From Peptostreptococcaceae bacterium (GTDB lineage: Bacteria > Bacillota > Clostridia > Peptostreptococcales > Anaerovoracaceae), in assembly GCA_016650175.1 (NCBI GenBank), contig JAENWG010000011.1, positions 1-41,345 on the forward strand: a DNA stretch of 41,345 nt, in the 5' to 3' direction. The notes below the pieces were generated by a model that was given only the letters and a program-made list of their open reading frames with translations, searched no databases and was not told the origin of the DNA. Both the position numbers and the translations under genes were made by a program. How positions within the stretch are numbered: position 1 is the first letter of the stretch; each line of letters starts with the position of its first letter. This document shows positions 26,920 to 34,589 of this stretch, piece by piece.

Positions 26920-27441
26920 TTATTTAATTTTCCCTAGTGTGAACTTCCATACGCAGTGGCACGTTTTATCTCTTACGTCTGGGAAGCAAGTTAGGCATTC
27001 TGTTTCAAATCTATCATCTATAGTCTTTGCAAAATCTCCATATTCAATAATTCCAACAGATTTACATGAATGATACTCCATTCCTTTTCTCTCTCTTGCG
27101 TGCTGAACTCTGCATTCCAACATTCTATAAGTAAGAGAATCTTCAGTTCTAATAATTTCATCTTTTGAAAAATTAGCATAAAATCTAAGCTTCAAGGCTT
27201 TTTCTAAACCATCAAACCCACTATGCTCAGGAAGTTCTAAAAATTGTTTAATTTTTTTTGCTTCGATTACAGTAAAACCTTCCCATACTTTACGATCATT
27301 TTCCATGGCTACATCCATACCGTAGCCCTTTTCAAATCTTTGAAACCAAAGTCCATCCATTGCTAACCAATTTTTTGAGTATATCTCAATTAGATCAATT
27401 AGTTGTTCTTTTGTGAAGTTTTCTAAATATGGATTCATCAT
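26920..27441 (-). CDS. DUF6125-family protein (ATC-hydrolase-like), fluoride operon
   Basis: The 173-residue soluble protein resembles the DUF6125 family: an N-terminal LIDLIEIYSKNWLAMDGLWF helix, a WEGFTVIEAKKIKQFL helix, and a C-terminal half with six cysteines (C110, C126, C149, C152, C161, C163) ending CHCVWKFTLG. That C-terminal pattern also recalls L-2-amino-thiazoline-4-carboxylic acid hydrolase-like proteins; a thiol or metal site is likely but unproven. Its ATG overlaps the thioesterase stop (ATGA), so the two are coupled. It is the last gene behind the fluoride riboswitch. The function is unknown. Confidence 0.75.
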   Translation of the reverse strand: MMNPYLENFTKEQLIDLIEIYSKNWLAMDGLWFQRFEKGYGMDVAMENDRKVWEGFTVIEAKKIKQFLELPEHSGFDGLEKALKLRFYANFSKDEIIRTEDSLTYRMLECRVQHARERKGMEYHSCKSVGIIEYGDFAKTIDDRFETECLTCFPDVRDKTCHCVWKFTLGKIK

Positions 27442-28202
27442 TTATTGCACCTCTCATACTTCTTAATCCCAATTTCTGCTTCCAAATTATTATTGCCATT
27501 AACTAGCGTATAAAAAGTATATACCTTGTCAGCTCTTGAATCAATTCCTATAGGCTCTCTGGCTTTACTTCTAAATATTTCAATGTTACTTCCGATCGGT
27601 GCTTCTTTCATATATCTTAAGTTAATAGAAGTTATGAAACTATTTTCCATATCTGGTATATTATCATAAATTATCTTAAGATATCTCGTATTATTTAAAT
27701 GTCTGTTAAAGTCAGTGTCACTAAGATTCACTTTAAACGTATCAACTTTATCCATTTCCAAATCTTTTGATATTCTAAACCTCTCTTTTAGTTCCATTTC
27801 TAAGGGTTTATCTATAGAGTATTTTGTCATATCGTAATCGTTATATTTAACTAGCTTCTTATTCTCTACTTCAATAAGTGCCCAATTACTCATAGCTTTA
27901 ACCACAACTTCATCGTCTTTAATAATTTCATAAGCTCTTGGATAATTTGCAGCTCTTCCTTTTATATGCCACGTGTTTACAGTAATTTCATCATATTTTC
28001 TGATTGGTTTGTATATTTCTATATTAATCCTGCTCAATATAAAGGAATAGCCATTTTTATACAATTCATCACAGGGTATAACTTCATCTCTTGATTGATG
28101 ATCCGCCGATTCCTGTAAATACATCTGTAATTGTTCTGGTCTAATCACATTGTTATAGTCTATATCATGTGAAGTAACGCTAAATTTATCTGAATATTTC
28201 AT
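27438..28202 (-). CDS. Acyl-ACP thioesterase (FatA/FatB family)
   Basis: It should hydrolyse acyl-ACP to release free fatty acid in the cytoplasm. The 254 residues form two tandem hotdog folds (about 1-130 and 150-254). The second carries the family's catalytic segment with D164, N166 and H168 in DFNRHLNNTRY, the bacterial form of the plant D-x-N-x-H motif. The first hotdog has the usual SRINIEIYKPIRKYDEITV strand. Neighbours are FluC upstream (9-nt gap) and DUF6125 downstream (4-nt overlap); a FabG-like reductase opens the same operon. Chain-length preference cannot be inferred. Confidence 0.9.
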   Translation of the reverse strand: MKYSDKFSVTSHDIDYNNVIRPEQLQMYLQESADHQSRDEVIPCDELYKNGYSFILSRINIEIYKPIRKYDEITVNTWHIKGRAANYPRAYEIIKDDEVVVKAMSNWALIEVENKKLVKYNDYDMTKYSIDKPLEMELKERFRISKDLEMDKVDTFKVNLSDTDFNRHLNNTRYLKIIYDNIPDMENSFITSINLRYMKEAPIGSNIEIFRSKAREPIGIDSRADKVYTFYTLVNGNNNLEAEIGIKKYERCNK

Positions 28203-28211
28203 TTTATGCCC

Positions 28212-28604
28212 CTAATCTTCTATTGCTATCATAACGCTAACTCCGTCTACCAGTGCTTGACCTATATACACTGCAAATACACAAAAACTTACACTTAAAA
28301 TTACATATGCAGCGCTAGCTATTACGTTTCCGTCAGCCATTAACTCCTGTGTTTCAAGTGCAAATGACGAAAACGTGGTGAATCCTCCACAAAGGCCCAC
28401 TTTTAAAAACAACATAGCATTATCATTCATGATACAACTTTTAGCGCTAATTGCAACCACTATACCTATTAATAACGACCCTAGTATGTTAATTAATAGT
28501 GTTATATATGGAAAGTCCATTCGTACTATCGGGATTCCTGTCATAAGGTATCTCATAACAGCTCCTGTAAAGCCACCCAAACCTACTATTAAACAATTAA
28601 TCAT
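28212..28604 (-). CDS. crcB: Fluoride channel FluC/CrcB
   Basis: FluC exports fluoride passively as a dual-topology dimer of four-helix subunits. The 130-residue chain has the conserved Arg18, Asn39 in INILGS, and the pore signature GGFTTFSSF (73-81) with the two Phe-box residues F78 and F81. Many Gram-positives encode a two-gene heterodimer; here only one copy is present, so it should act as a homodimer unless a partner lies elsewhere. It is the second gene after the fluoride riboswitch, 17 nt behind the SDR gene. Confidence 0.95.
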   Translation of the reverse strand: MINCLIVGLGGFTGAVMRYLMTGIPIVRMDFPYITLLINILGSLLIGIVVAISAKSCIMNDNAMLFLKVGLCGGFTTFSSFALETQELMADGNVIASAAYVILSVSFCVFAVYIGQALVDGVSVMIAIED

Positions 28605-28621
28605 CTCTAATCCTTTCTTAA

Positions 28622-29335
28622 TTAAATAACCTGTCCTCCGTTAACTCCAATTATCTGACCTGTAATATAGTCAGAGCTATCAGAGGCTAAAAACTCCATG
28701 GTATTAACAATATCCCCTACAGTTCCAATTCTACCCATTGGTATTTCTTCTATCATTTCTTCTTTGTTATATATCTTATTCATATCTGTATCTATCACTC
28801 CAGGCGCTATACAATTTACATTTATATATGAAGGAGCCAACTCTTTTGCAAGAGCTTTCGTCATTCCAATTATTCCTGCTTTCGCTGAGGAGTATGCAAC
28901 TTCACACGAAGCTCCTACTTCACCCCACATCGATGATATGGTTATTATCTTGCCCGACCTATTATTTACCATATTAGGAAGTACACTTTTTATACAGTAG
29001 TACACGCCATTTAAATTGGTGTCGATTATTTTTCCCCAGTCTTCATGACTAATGTCTGTCACTAGTCCGCTTTTTGAAATTCCCGCATTACAAATTATTA
29101 CATCAACTCTGTTATTTAGTAAAACTATCGCATCTTTTATAGCTATTTCAACTTCTTCATGCTTACTTACATCACATTTTATTGCAAATGCTCCAGTCTC
29201 TTCTGAAATCACTTTAGCTAAGTCTTCGGAAGCTTTATATAAAAATACTACATTGCATCCTATACTTTTAAAATGCCTTACGGCTTCCGCACCTATTCCA
29301 CGTGAGCCTCCAGTAATTAAAATATTCTTGATCAT
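28622..29335 (-). CDS. FabG-like SDR oxidoreductase, first gene of fluoride operon
   Basis: This 237-residue classical short-chain dehydrogenase has the cofactor loop TGGSRGIG (8-15), NAG (83-85) and the full catalytic tetrad N107, S135, Y148 and K152. Its end, ITGQIIGVNGGQVI, matches 3-oxoacyl-ACP reductase (FabG), so NADPH-dependent reduction of a 3-oxoacyl-ACP is the best guess. It stands outside any fab cluster, and its true substrate could differ. Its ribosome site AGGAGA lies immediately after the U-run of the riboswitch terminator. Linkage with a thioesterase supports an acyl-chain role. Confidence 0.87.
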   Translation of the reverse strand: MIKNILITGGSRGIGAEAVRHFKSIGCNVVFLYKASEDLAKVISEETGAFAIKCDVSKHEEVEIAIKDAIVLLNNRVDVIICNAGISKSGLVTDISHEDWGKIIDTNLNGVYYCIKSVLPNMVNNRSGKIITISSMWGEVGASCEVAYSSAKAGIIGMTKALAKELAPSYINVNCIAPGVIDTDMNKIYNKEEMIEEIPMGRIGTVGDIVNTMEFLASDSSDYITGQIIGVNGGQVI

Positions 29336-29349
29336 ATTATTCTCCTAAT

Positions 29350-29387
29350 AAAAAAGCTTCTGCAATATAAGAAATACCACAGAAGTC
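29350..29387 (-). terminator. Riboswitch expression-platform terminator
   Basis: On the minus strand, CTTCTG at 29385-29380 pairs with CAGAAG at 29362-29357, extended inward by G-U and A-U pairs, and is followed by CTTTTTT. The 5' arm reuses the 3' pseudoknot strand of the aptamer (ACTTC), so folding of the aptamer and of the terminator exclude each other. This is the usual ON-switch design for fluoride riboswitches. Confidence 0.85.
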
Positions 29388-29437
29388 ATTAGCCTTTAGC
29401 AATTTAGGGCTATGCCCAAGGGAGTACCTCATTCCCT
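29380..29437 (-). promoter_or_regulatory. Fluoride riboswitch (crcB motif)
   Basis: Reading the minus strand, GGGA-ATGAGGTAC-TCCC is the P1 hairpin with the family's 9-nt loop that starts ATG and ends C. An optional GGGC-ATA-GCCC hairpin follows, then TAAATT, GCT-AAA-GGC and the conserved TAATG. Loop bases GAGGT can pair with the downstream ACTTC to form the pseudoknot that encloses fluoride. Motif order, loop sizes and the downstream crcB gene all agree. Fluoride binding should stabilise the pseudoknot and prevent the following terminator. Confidence 0.88.
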
Positions 29438-29448
29438 GAATTCATTTA

Positions 29449-29477
29449 ATTTTAGCATAATTACACTGTCATATCAA
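29449..29477 (-). promoter_or_regulatory. Promoter of the fluoride operon
   Basis: The minus-strand -35 TTGATA (29477-29472) and -10 TAAAAT (29454-29449) have a 17-nt spacer and an extended -10 TGC just upstream. The predicted start near 29442 begins a few bases before the riboswitch aptamer. Confidence 0.78.
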
Positions 29478-29485
29478 GATTTATT

Positions 29486-29514
29486 TTTACATCCTTGTAA
29501 ATTCGTGATATTAT
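29486..29514 (+). promoter_or_regulatory. Promoter of the prsW-like gene
   Basis: The -35 TTTACA (29486-29491) and -10 TATTAT (29509-29514) have a 17-nt spacer. Its -35 stands 8 bp from the -35 of the divergent fluoride-operon promoter. The leader to the ATG is about 20 nt. Confidence 0.72.
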
Positions 29515-29541
29515 GTATCATGTAACTTTATGGAGGTCCCT

Positions 29542-30231
29542 ATGTCATTAATAATTGCACTTGCTGTATTACCGGCAATATATTTACTGGTAGTTATTTA
29601 CAGATTGGATAAAATAGAAAAAGAGCCATTAGGCTTAATTATAAAGCTCTTTATTTTTGGGGGATTTTCAGCACTTATCGCAGCCACGTTAGAACAATAT
29701 GGCCAGTCGATTTTAGGCTTATTCCAATTTAATGATACTAGGGTTTATACAGTGATTTTTGCGTTTTTAGTAGTAGCGGTAATTGAAGAAGGTGTAAAAT
29801 TCCTGTTCTTAAAAAGAATAACTTGGAGACATCCTGCGTTTAATTATAGGTTTGACGGAATAGTTTACGCAGTAGCTGTATCACTTGGTTTTGCTGCGTT
29901 AGAAAATATTATGTATATATTTAGTTACGGACTCGCAGTAGTCATTCCAAGAGCATTACTAGCTATACCTGCTCATACAGGTTTTGCTGTTTTTATGGGA
30001 GCATACTTTGGACGTGCTAAAAAGGCATATGATAATGGTAATATTAAAAAATCCAGAACACTAATGTTCTTGGGCTATATTATAGCCGTTTTTCTTCATG
30101 GTTTTTACGACTCCGTAGCTATGCTAGAAGAACCGATTTTTACTACAATTTTTCTGATATTCGTAGTGGTTATGTATATAGTAGTAATAAAAAAAGTAAG
30201 AAAGGAATCAAGAACCGATTCCGTCGTTTGA
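29542..30231 (+). CDS. PrsW-family intramembrane metalloprotease
   Basis: This multi-span membrane protein of 229 residues has about seven or eight helices. The family's catalytic motifs are present: E82-E83-x-x-K86, the later GFAALEN with E121, H145 in PAHTGF, and H186 in HGFYD. In Bacillus, PrsW makes the first cut in anti-sigma factor RsiW; homologues are protease or CAAX-type relatives. No sigma/anti-sigma pair lies nearby, so the substrate is unknown. The start at 29542 is preferred over an ATG 12 nt earlier because GGAGG stands 5 nt upstream of it. It is read from its own divergent promoter. Confidence 0.88.
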   Translation: MSLIIALAVLPAIYLLVVIYRLDKIEKEPLGLIIKLFIFGGFSALIAATLEQYGQSILGLFQFNDTRVYTVIFAFLVVAVIEEGVKFLFLKRITWRHPAFNYRFDGIVYAVAVSLGFAALENIMYIFSYGLAVVIPRALLAIPAHTGFAVFMGAYFGRAKKAYDNGNIKKSRTLMFLGYIIAVFLHGFYDSVAMLEEPIFTTIFLIFVVVMYIVVIKKVRKESRTDSVV

Positions 30232-30256
30232 AATATTTAGGTCTTTGTAGTAAAAT
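30228..30256 (+). promoter_or_regulatory. Promoter of the radical SAM-pyridoxamine kinase pair
   Basis: TTGAAA (30228-30233) and TAAAAT (30251-30256) have a 17-nt spacer, each one mismatch from consensus. The -35 box contains the TGA stop codon of the prsW-like gene. Confidence 0.68.
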
Positions 30257-30290
30257 ACTTATAGATTATGGCATTTAGAAAGGCAAACAA

Positions 30291-31241
30291 ATGAAAAAAT
30301 TTAAGTATATCTATGGTCCCGTTCCTTCAAGAAGAATGGGAAATTCCCTTGGGATAAGCCCTATACCAGAAAAAACATGTAACTACAGTTGCGTTTATTG
30401 CCAGCTCGGAAGAACTGACCACTTATCTAATATACGAGAAGAATTCTTCCCCTTAGAAGACATTTTATCTGAATTAAGAGATTACAACGTAGGTGAACAC
30501 GATATAGATGTTATTTCTATTGTAGGTGAAGGCGAACCTACTTTATATAGCAGATTAGGAGAACTTATCATTAGTATAAAGGAGATTACTAAAAAACCAG
30601 TTGCTGTTATAACTAACGGCGCCCTCCTGTATGACAAAGAAGTAAGAAAAGAGCTCATGGCAGCAGATATAGTTCTTCCGTCAGTAGACGCATACAGCGA
30701 AGAAATATATAAAAAAATTGATAGGCCTTATGGTAAATTTAAATTCAACACTATACGCAAAGGTCTTATTGATTTTTCAGATGAATATAAAGGACAACTT
30801 CATCTTGAGATTATGCTAGTTGACGGTTTTAACAGTAGCGATGAAGATATTGAAGCGTTTAAAGAATATTTAAAGAAAATCAACTACGATAAAGTATATA
30901 TAAACACTTGTGTAAGACCTCCTGCAGAGTCAAACGTTAAACCCGTTGGACATGACAGGATAGCTCACGCTGTCAATGAACTGAATGGTATATCTATAGA
31001 TATGCTTGCATCTGGTAGCTTCTACAGCGATACAGAAAACACATATGATGCAGTTTTAAGCATTAGTAGTAGGCATCCTCTTAGCCAATTCGAACTTAAG
31101 AGTTTTCTTTATTCAAGAGATTTAAGTGAAGAAGATATTGATAGCATGATAGCTAAGCTAAGCGTCGATGAAAGAGTTACCGTAATTAATTACGGCGGTA
31201 TCAAAACATATAGATCTAGAAAAGACAAGAGAGGTAATTAA
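30291..31241 (+). CDS. Radical SAM protein (COG0731 type)
   Basis: The 316-residue protein opens with the family signature YGPVPSRRMGNSLGI and has the 4Fe-4S motif C30-x3-C34-x2-C37. The barrel shows the GEGEPTLY glycine-rich strand (SAM contact) and PSVDAYSEE. COG0731 enzymes are relatives of the wybutosine enzyme Tyw1, but bacterial members have no established substrate. A C-terminal winged-helix-like tail (about 250-316) follows. It is cotranscribed with the pyridoxamine-kinase gene, whose start lies one base after this stop. That pairing hints at cofactor chemistry only weakly. Confidence 0.87.
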   Translation: MKKFKYIYGPVPSRRMGNSLGISPIPEKTCNYSCVYCQLGRTDHLSNIREEFFPLEDILSELRDYNVGEHDIDVISIVGEGEPTLYSRLGELIISIKEITKKPVAVITNGALLYDKEVRKELMAADIVLPSVDAYSEEIYKKIDRPYGKFKFNTIRKGLIDFSDEYKGQLHLEIMLVDGFNSSDEDIEAFKEYLKKINYDKVYINTCVRPPAESNVKPVGHDRIAHAVNELNGISIDMLASGSFYSDTENTYDAVLSISSRHPLSQFELKSFLYSRDLSEEDIDSMIAKLSVDERVTVINYGGIKTYRSRKDKRGN

Positions 31242-31242
31242 G

Positions 31243-32109
31243 TTGAAAACAGACTCAATCATAACTAAGGTAGCAGCCATCCATGACCTTTCAGGCTTTG
31301 GAAGAGCTTCTCTTACTACTGTAATCCCCGTACTTTCAACCATGGGTATTCAAACTTGCCCTGTACCTACTGCAGTTTTATCTACCCACTCAGGTGGATT
31401 TGAAGGCTATACCTTCAAGGATTTAACTGATGAAATTCCAGGATATATTAATCATTGGAAAAAACTAGGGCTTAGCTTCAACTGTATATATTCAGGTTTT
31501 CTAGGTTCAGCTAAGCAAATAGCTATAGTTATGGATATGATTAAATCTTTCAGAACTGAAGACAACTTGGTGGTTATAGATCCTGTACTTGGAGATAATG
31601 AAGCCTTATACAGTTCAATTAGCAAAGACATGGTTCCTGAGATGCGTAAGCTGATAGCCTTTGCGGATATAATAACTCCAAATTTTACTGAAGCCAAAAT
31701 ATTACTCGATACTAAAGAACTTCCTAGTATTGCTACAGGTAAAAAATGGTTAAAAGAATTATCTAATATGGGTCCTAATACAGTAATAATAACTAGCTTT
31801 CCGGGAAACGATGATTCGCTTAACACAATTGCATATGACAAAGAGAACGAAGAATACTGGATAGTTCCTACTAAGCTACTTCCAGTTAACTACCCTGGCA
31901 CAGGAGATCTTTTTACAAGCGTCCTTATCGGTTGTATGATGAATGGAGAAAACCTCCCTATTTCAACAGCTATAGCATCAAAATTCGTTTATGAATGCAT
32001 TGAAACCAGCAGCAAATTTGACTATCCGAGAAGAGACGGTGTACTATTAGAACAGATGCTTCCGGAATTGAGAAAACCTTTTGTTGATTTGGTTTATAAT
32101 AAGATATAA
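31243..32109 (+). CDS. Pyridoxamine kinase-like protein
   Basis: The 288-residue enzyme belongs to the ribokinase/PfkB superfamily, pyridoxal-kinase branch, and should phosphorylate pyridoxal or pyridoxamine to the B6 cofactor. It has the N-terminal IHDLSGFGRASLT, STHSGGF, VVIDPVLGDN, ITPNFTEA and the catalytic NYPGTGDLFTS with the conserved GTGD Asp. The HDLSGFGRASL start is typical of Clostridia homologues named pyridoxamine kinase. The start is TTG at 31243, with AGAGG about 8 nt upstream. A strong terminator follows 10 nt after the stop. Confidence 0.9.
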   Translation: MKTDSIITKVAAIHDLSGFGRASLTTVIPVLSTMGIQTCPVPTAVLSTHSGGFEGYTFKDLTDEIPGYINHWKKLGLSFNCIYSGFLGSAKQIAIVMDMIKSFRTEDNLVVIDPVLGDNEALYSSISKDMVPEMRKLIAFADIITPNFTEAKILLDTKELPSIATGKKWLKELSNMGPNTVIITSFPGNDDSLNTIAYDKENEEYWIVPTKLLPVNYPGTGDLFTSVLIGCMMNGENLPISTAIASKFVYECIETSSKFDYPRRDGVLLEQMLPELRKPFVDLVYNKI

Positions 32110-32118
32110 ATTCTTGTA

Positions 32119-32147
32119 ATACCGGTTTACCGCCGGTATTTTTTTTA
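32119..32147 (+). terminator. Terminator of the pyridoxamine kinase unit
   Basis: An 8-bp perfect stem (AATACCGG with CCGGTATT) and a 7-nt loop are followed by a run of Ts on the plus strand. Confidence 0.9.
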
Positions 32148-32150
32148 TTT

Positions 32151-32178
32151 AAAAAGCAACCAACGTGAATCAGTTGCT
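32151..32178 (-). terminator. Terminator of tex
   Basis: On the minus strand a 6-bp AGCAAC/GTTGCT stem with a 12-nt loop is followed by TTTTTAAAT, about 43 nt after the tex stop. It faces the plus-strand terminator, so the two converging units are separated. Confidence 0.65.
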
Positions 32179-32220
32179 CTTTAACAAAGTAAATGTAATG
32201 TACTAAATGTTTAGTTTATA

Positions 32221-34392
32221 TTACTTGCTTTTATTATTATCAGCTTTTGCCTGTTTCATAGAAAGAGAAATACGCTTTTTCTTCTCATCCACCGACAACA
32301 CCATCACTTCTACAATATCTCCAACAGATACCATTTCCGAAGGATGCTTGATGAATTTGTCCGCAATCTCTGAGATATGAACAAGTCCGTCCTGATGCAC
32401 ACCAATATCAACAAATACTCCAAAATCAATGACGTTACGCACCGTACCGGTTAAAATCATATTGGGCACAATGTCTTTTATATCAATCACGTCCGTACGC
32501 AACAGGTTTACAGGCAGCTCGGTACGTGGGTCACGCCCAGGCTTCATCAACTCGCTTATTATATCTCTAAGAGTAGGTAGACCAACCCCACATTCTTCCA
32601 TAGCCTTAGTTTCTCCATAACTTTTCAATCTCTCCTGAAGTTCTGAAATCTCACCGTCCGCCACGTTCTTGAGGGTATAACCGCACAACGCAATAAGCTT
32701 TTCTGCCGCAGAATAGCTTTCGGGATGTACTCCAGTATTATCCAGCACGGATTTGCTTTCGGATACCCGCAAAAACCCTGCACATTGCTTATACGCTTTG
32801 GGCCCTAACTTTGGTACCTTAAGTAGTTGTCTGCGAGAAGTAAATGTACCATTTTCCTCGCGGTATATAACAATGGTTTTGGCAGTACTACCGTTTAACC
32901 CAGAAACACGCTGTAGCAGAGAAGGTGATGCTGTATTTACGTCTACACCTACAGCATTGACGCAGTCTTCTACTACACCTATCAGTGCCTCATCAAGTCG
33001 TTTTTGGGGCATATCATGCTGATACTGTCCTACACCTATTGCCTTGGGATCAATCTTTACAAGCTCCGCTAACGGGTCTTGCATCCTTCGCGCGATGGAT
33101 ATTGCGGAACGCAGATTAACATCATACTGGGGGAATTCCTCTGCCGCTAGTTTGGACGCTGAATAAACTGACGCACCCGCCTCGTTGACAATCATGTAGC
33201 TGACCCCCGGCGTACCAGAAATCAATTCGCTTGTCATCTGTTCCGTTTCACGGGAGGCTGTACCGTTTCCAATGGCAATATGTTCAACTTTATGTTTATT
33301 AATCAACTTTTTAAGGGTTTCGATACTTTCCATCTTCTGGCTATCACCAAAGGTTGGATAAACCACAGCCGTATCTAAAGTTTTACCCGTTCCATCCACT
33401 ACTGCCACCTTGCATCCATGTCTGTAACCTGGGTCTAGGCCCATTGTGACATGGCCTTTTATAGGTGGTTGCATTAACAGTGGCTTTAGGTTAAGGGAAA
33501 AATTACGGATTGCTCCATCCGAAGCTTCATCAGTCAGTGCGTTACGCACCTCTCTTTCAATGGACGGAAAAAGCAAACGGTCATATCCATCCTCCGCTGC
33601 GTGAAGAACAAAATCCGATCCGCGAGAGCCTGGTTTTACTGCCATATCCCAAATAATGCTCAATGCCCGTTCTCTTGCTATATGCACCGAAGCCTTCAGA
33701 AATCCCTCTTTTTCGCCTCGATTTATTGCCAGAATCTGATGCCCCTGTAGCCGTGATAAAGGTTTTTCGAAGGCATAATAAAGACTATATACCGAATCTT
33801 CATCTTTTTCTGCGGCGACATCCAAAGCTCCTCTGCTCATAATCATCTCCCTAAGTCGGCGTCTGATGCTTGCACTGTCCGCCACAATCTCAGCCACAAT
33901 ATCCGATGCTCCTGCAAGCGCTTCTTGAGCATCTTTCACATCCTTTTCCACGTCTATATATTCTGCGGCAAGGATTTTTATATCTGATAGATTTTTGTCC
34001 TGCTCAAAAAGTTTTAACGCAAGTGGCTCAAGTCCTTTTTCTTTTGCAACAGTTGCACGAGTTCGGCGTTTCTTCTTATATGGGCGGTAGAGATCCTCCA
34101 CCTCCGACAAGGTTCGAGCTGCATCTATTTGGGCTTTCAGCTCATCTGTTAATTTATCCTGAGTTGCAATGGTCTTTTTTACCTCTTCACGACGCTCGTT
34201 AAGGTTCCTCAGATAGTTTAATCTGTCCGCTAAATCACGAAGCACGGTATCATCCATGCTTCCATGCAGTTCCTTACGGTAACGTGCGATGAATGGAATG
34301 GTATTTCCTTCATCTATTAAGTCTATGACATTCTGTACGTGTTTTTCACTTTTATTGAGTTCTCTTGCTAATATTTGGGTAATTTTTTCCAT
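32221..34392 (-). CDS. tex: Tex-family RNA-binding transcription accessory protein
   Basis: The 723-residue protein, close to the usual Tex length, has an N-terminal helix-turn-helix-like bundle (about 1-190), then a YqgF/RNase H-like domain (about 315-440; GLDPGYRHGCKVAVVDGTG). Helix-hairpin-helix motifs follow (about 480-560; VNTASPSLLQRVSGL), and a C-terminal S1 RNA-binding domain (about 640-710; GTVRNVIDFGVFVDIGVHQDGLVHIS). Tex resembles eukaryotic Spt6 and binds nucleic acid and polymerase. It is monocistronic with its own terminator. By eye its G+C is near 45-50% in several stretches, well above its neighbours, with frequent CGC/CGT and GCC/GCG codons, so recent transfer is plausible. 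Confidence 0.96.
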   Translation of the reverse strand: MEKITQILARELNKSEKHVQNVIDLIDEGNTIPFIARYRKELHGSMDDTVLRDLADRLNYLRNLNERREEVKKTIATQDKLTDELKAQIDAARTLSEVEDLYRPYKKKRRTRATVAKEKGLEPLALKLFEQDKNLSDIKILAAEYIDVEKDVKDAQEALAGASDIVAEIVADSASIRRRLREMIMSRGALDVAAEKDEDSVYSLYYAFEKPLSRLQGHQILAINRGEKEGFLKASVHIARERALSIIWDMAVKPGSRGSDFVLHAAEDGYDRLLFPSIEREVRNALTDEASDGAIRNFSLNLKPLLMQPPIKGHVTMGLDPGYRHGCKVAVVDGTGKTLDTAVVYPTFGDSQKMESIETLKKLINKHKVEHIAIGNGTASRETEQMTSELISGTPGVSYMIVNEAGASVYSASKLAAEEFPQYDVNLRSAISIARRMQDPLAELVKIDPKAIGVGQYQHDMPQKRLDEALIGVVEDCVNAVGVDVNTASPSLLQRVSGLNGSTAKTIVIYREENGTFTSRRQLLKVPKLGPKAYKQCAGFLRVSESKSVLDNTGVHPESYSAAEKLIALCGYTLKNVADGEISELQERLKSYGETKAMEECGVGLPTLRDIISELMKPGRDPRTELPVNLLRTDVIDIKDIVPNMILTGTVRNVIDFGVFVDIGVHQDGLVHISEIADKFIKHPSEMVSVGDIVEVMVLSVDEKKKRISLSMKQAKADNNKSK

Positions 34393-34512
34393 CTGTACTC
34401 CTTATTCAAAGAAACCTAACATAATTGTTGGGTTCTGTTTAAAAACATTCACACACGTTCTTTTTGCTTTCGTGTCTAATACATTGTACCATTTTTATTC
34501 TTTGGAGGATAC

Positions 34513-34547
34513 CAAAAAAACTGTCATACTTTTTAAGCAGAGGACAG
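34513..34547 (-). terminator. Terminator of the RidA-fusion gene
   Basis: On the minus strand, CTGTC-CTC-TGCTT and AAGTA-T-GACAG arms form a stem with a small internal loop, followed by TTTTTTT. It lies 43 nt after the RidA-fusion stop. The rest of 34393-34589 is the tex leader, where I see no convincing promoter. Confidence 0.72.
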
Positions 34548-34589
34548 CCTTTTTTATAATGCTCTTTAATTGATTTTTTTGTATGTCTA

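Noticed and set aside
31452-31841. A 129-codon minus-strand frame inside the pyridoxamine kinase gene
   Set aside because: It is the shadow of a well-conserved gene on the other strand.
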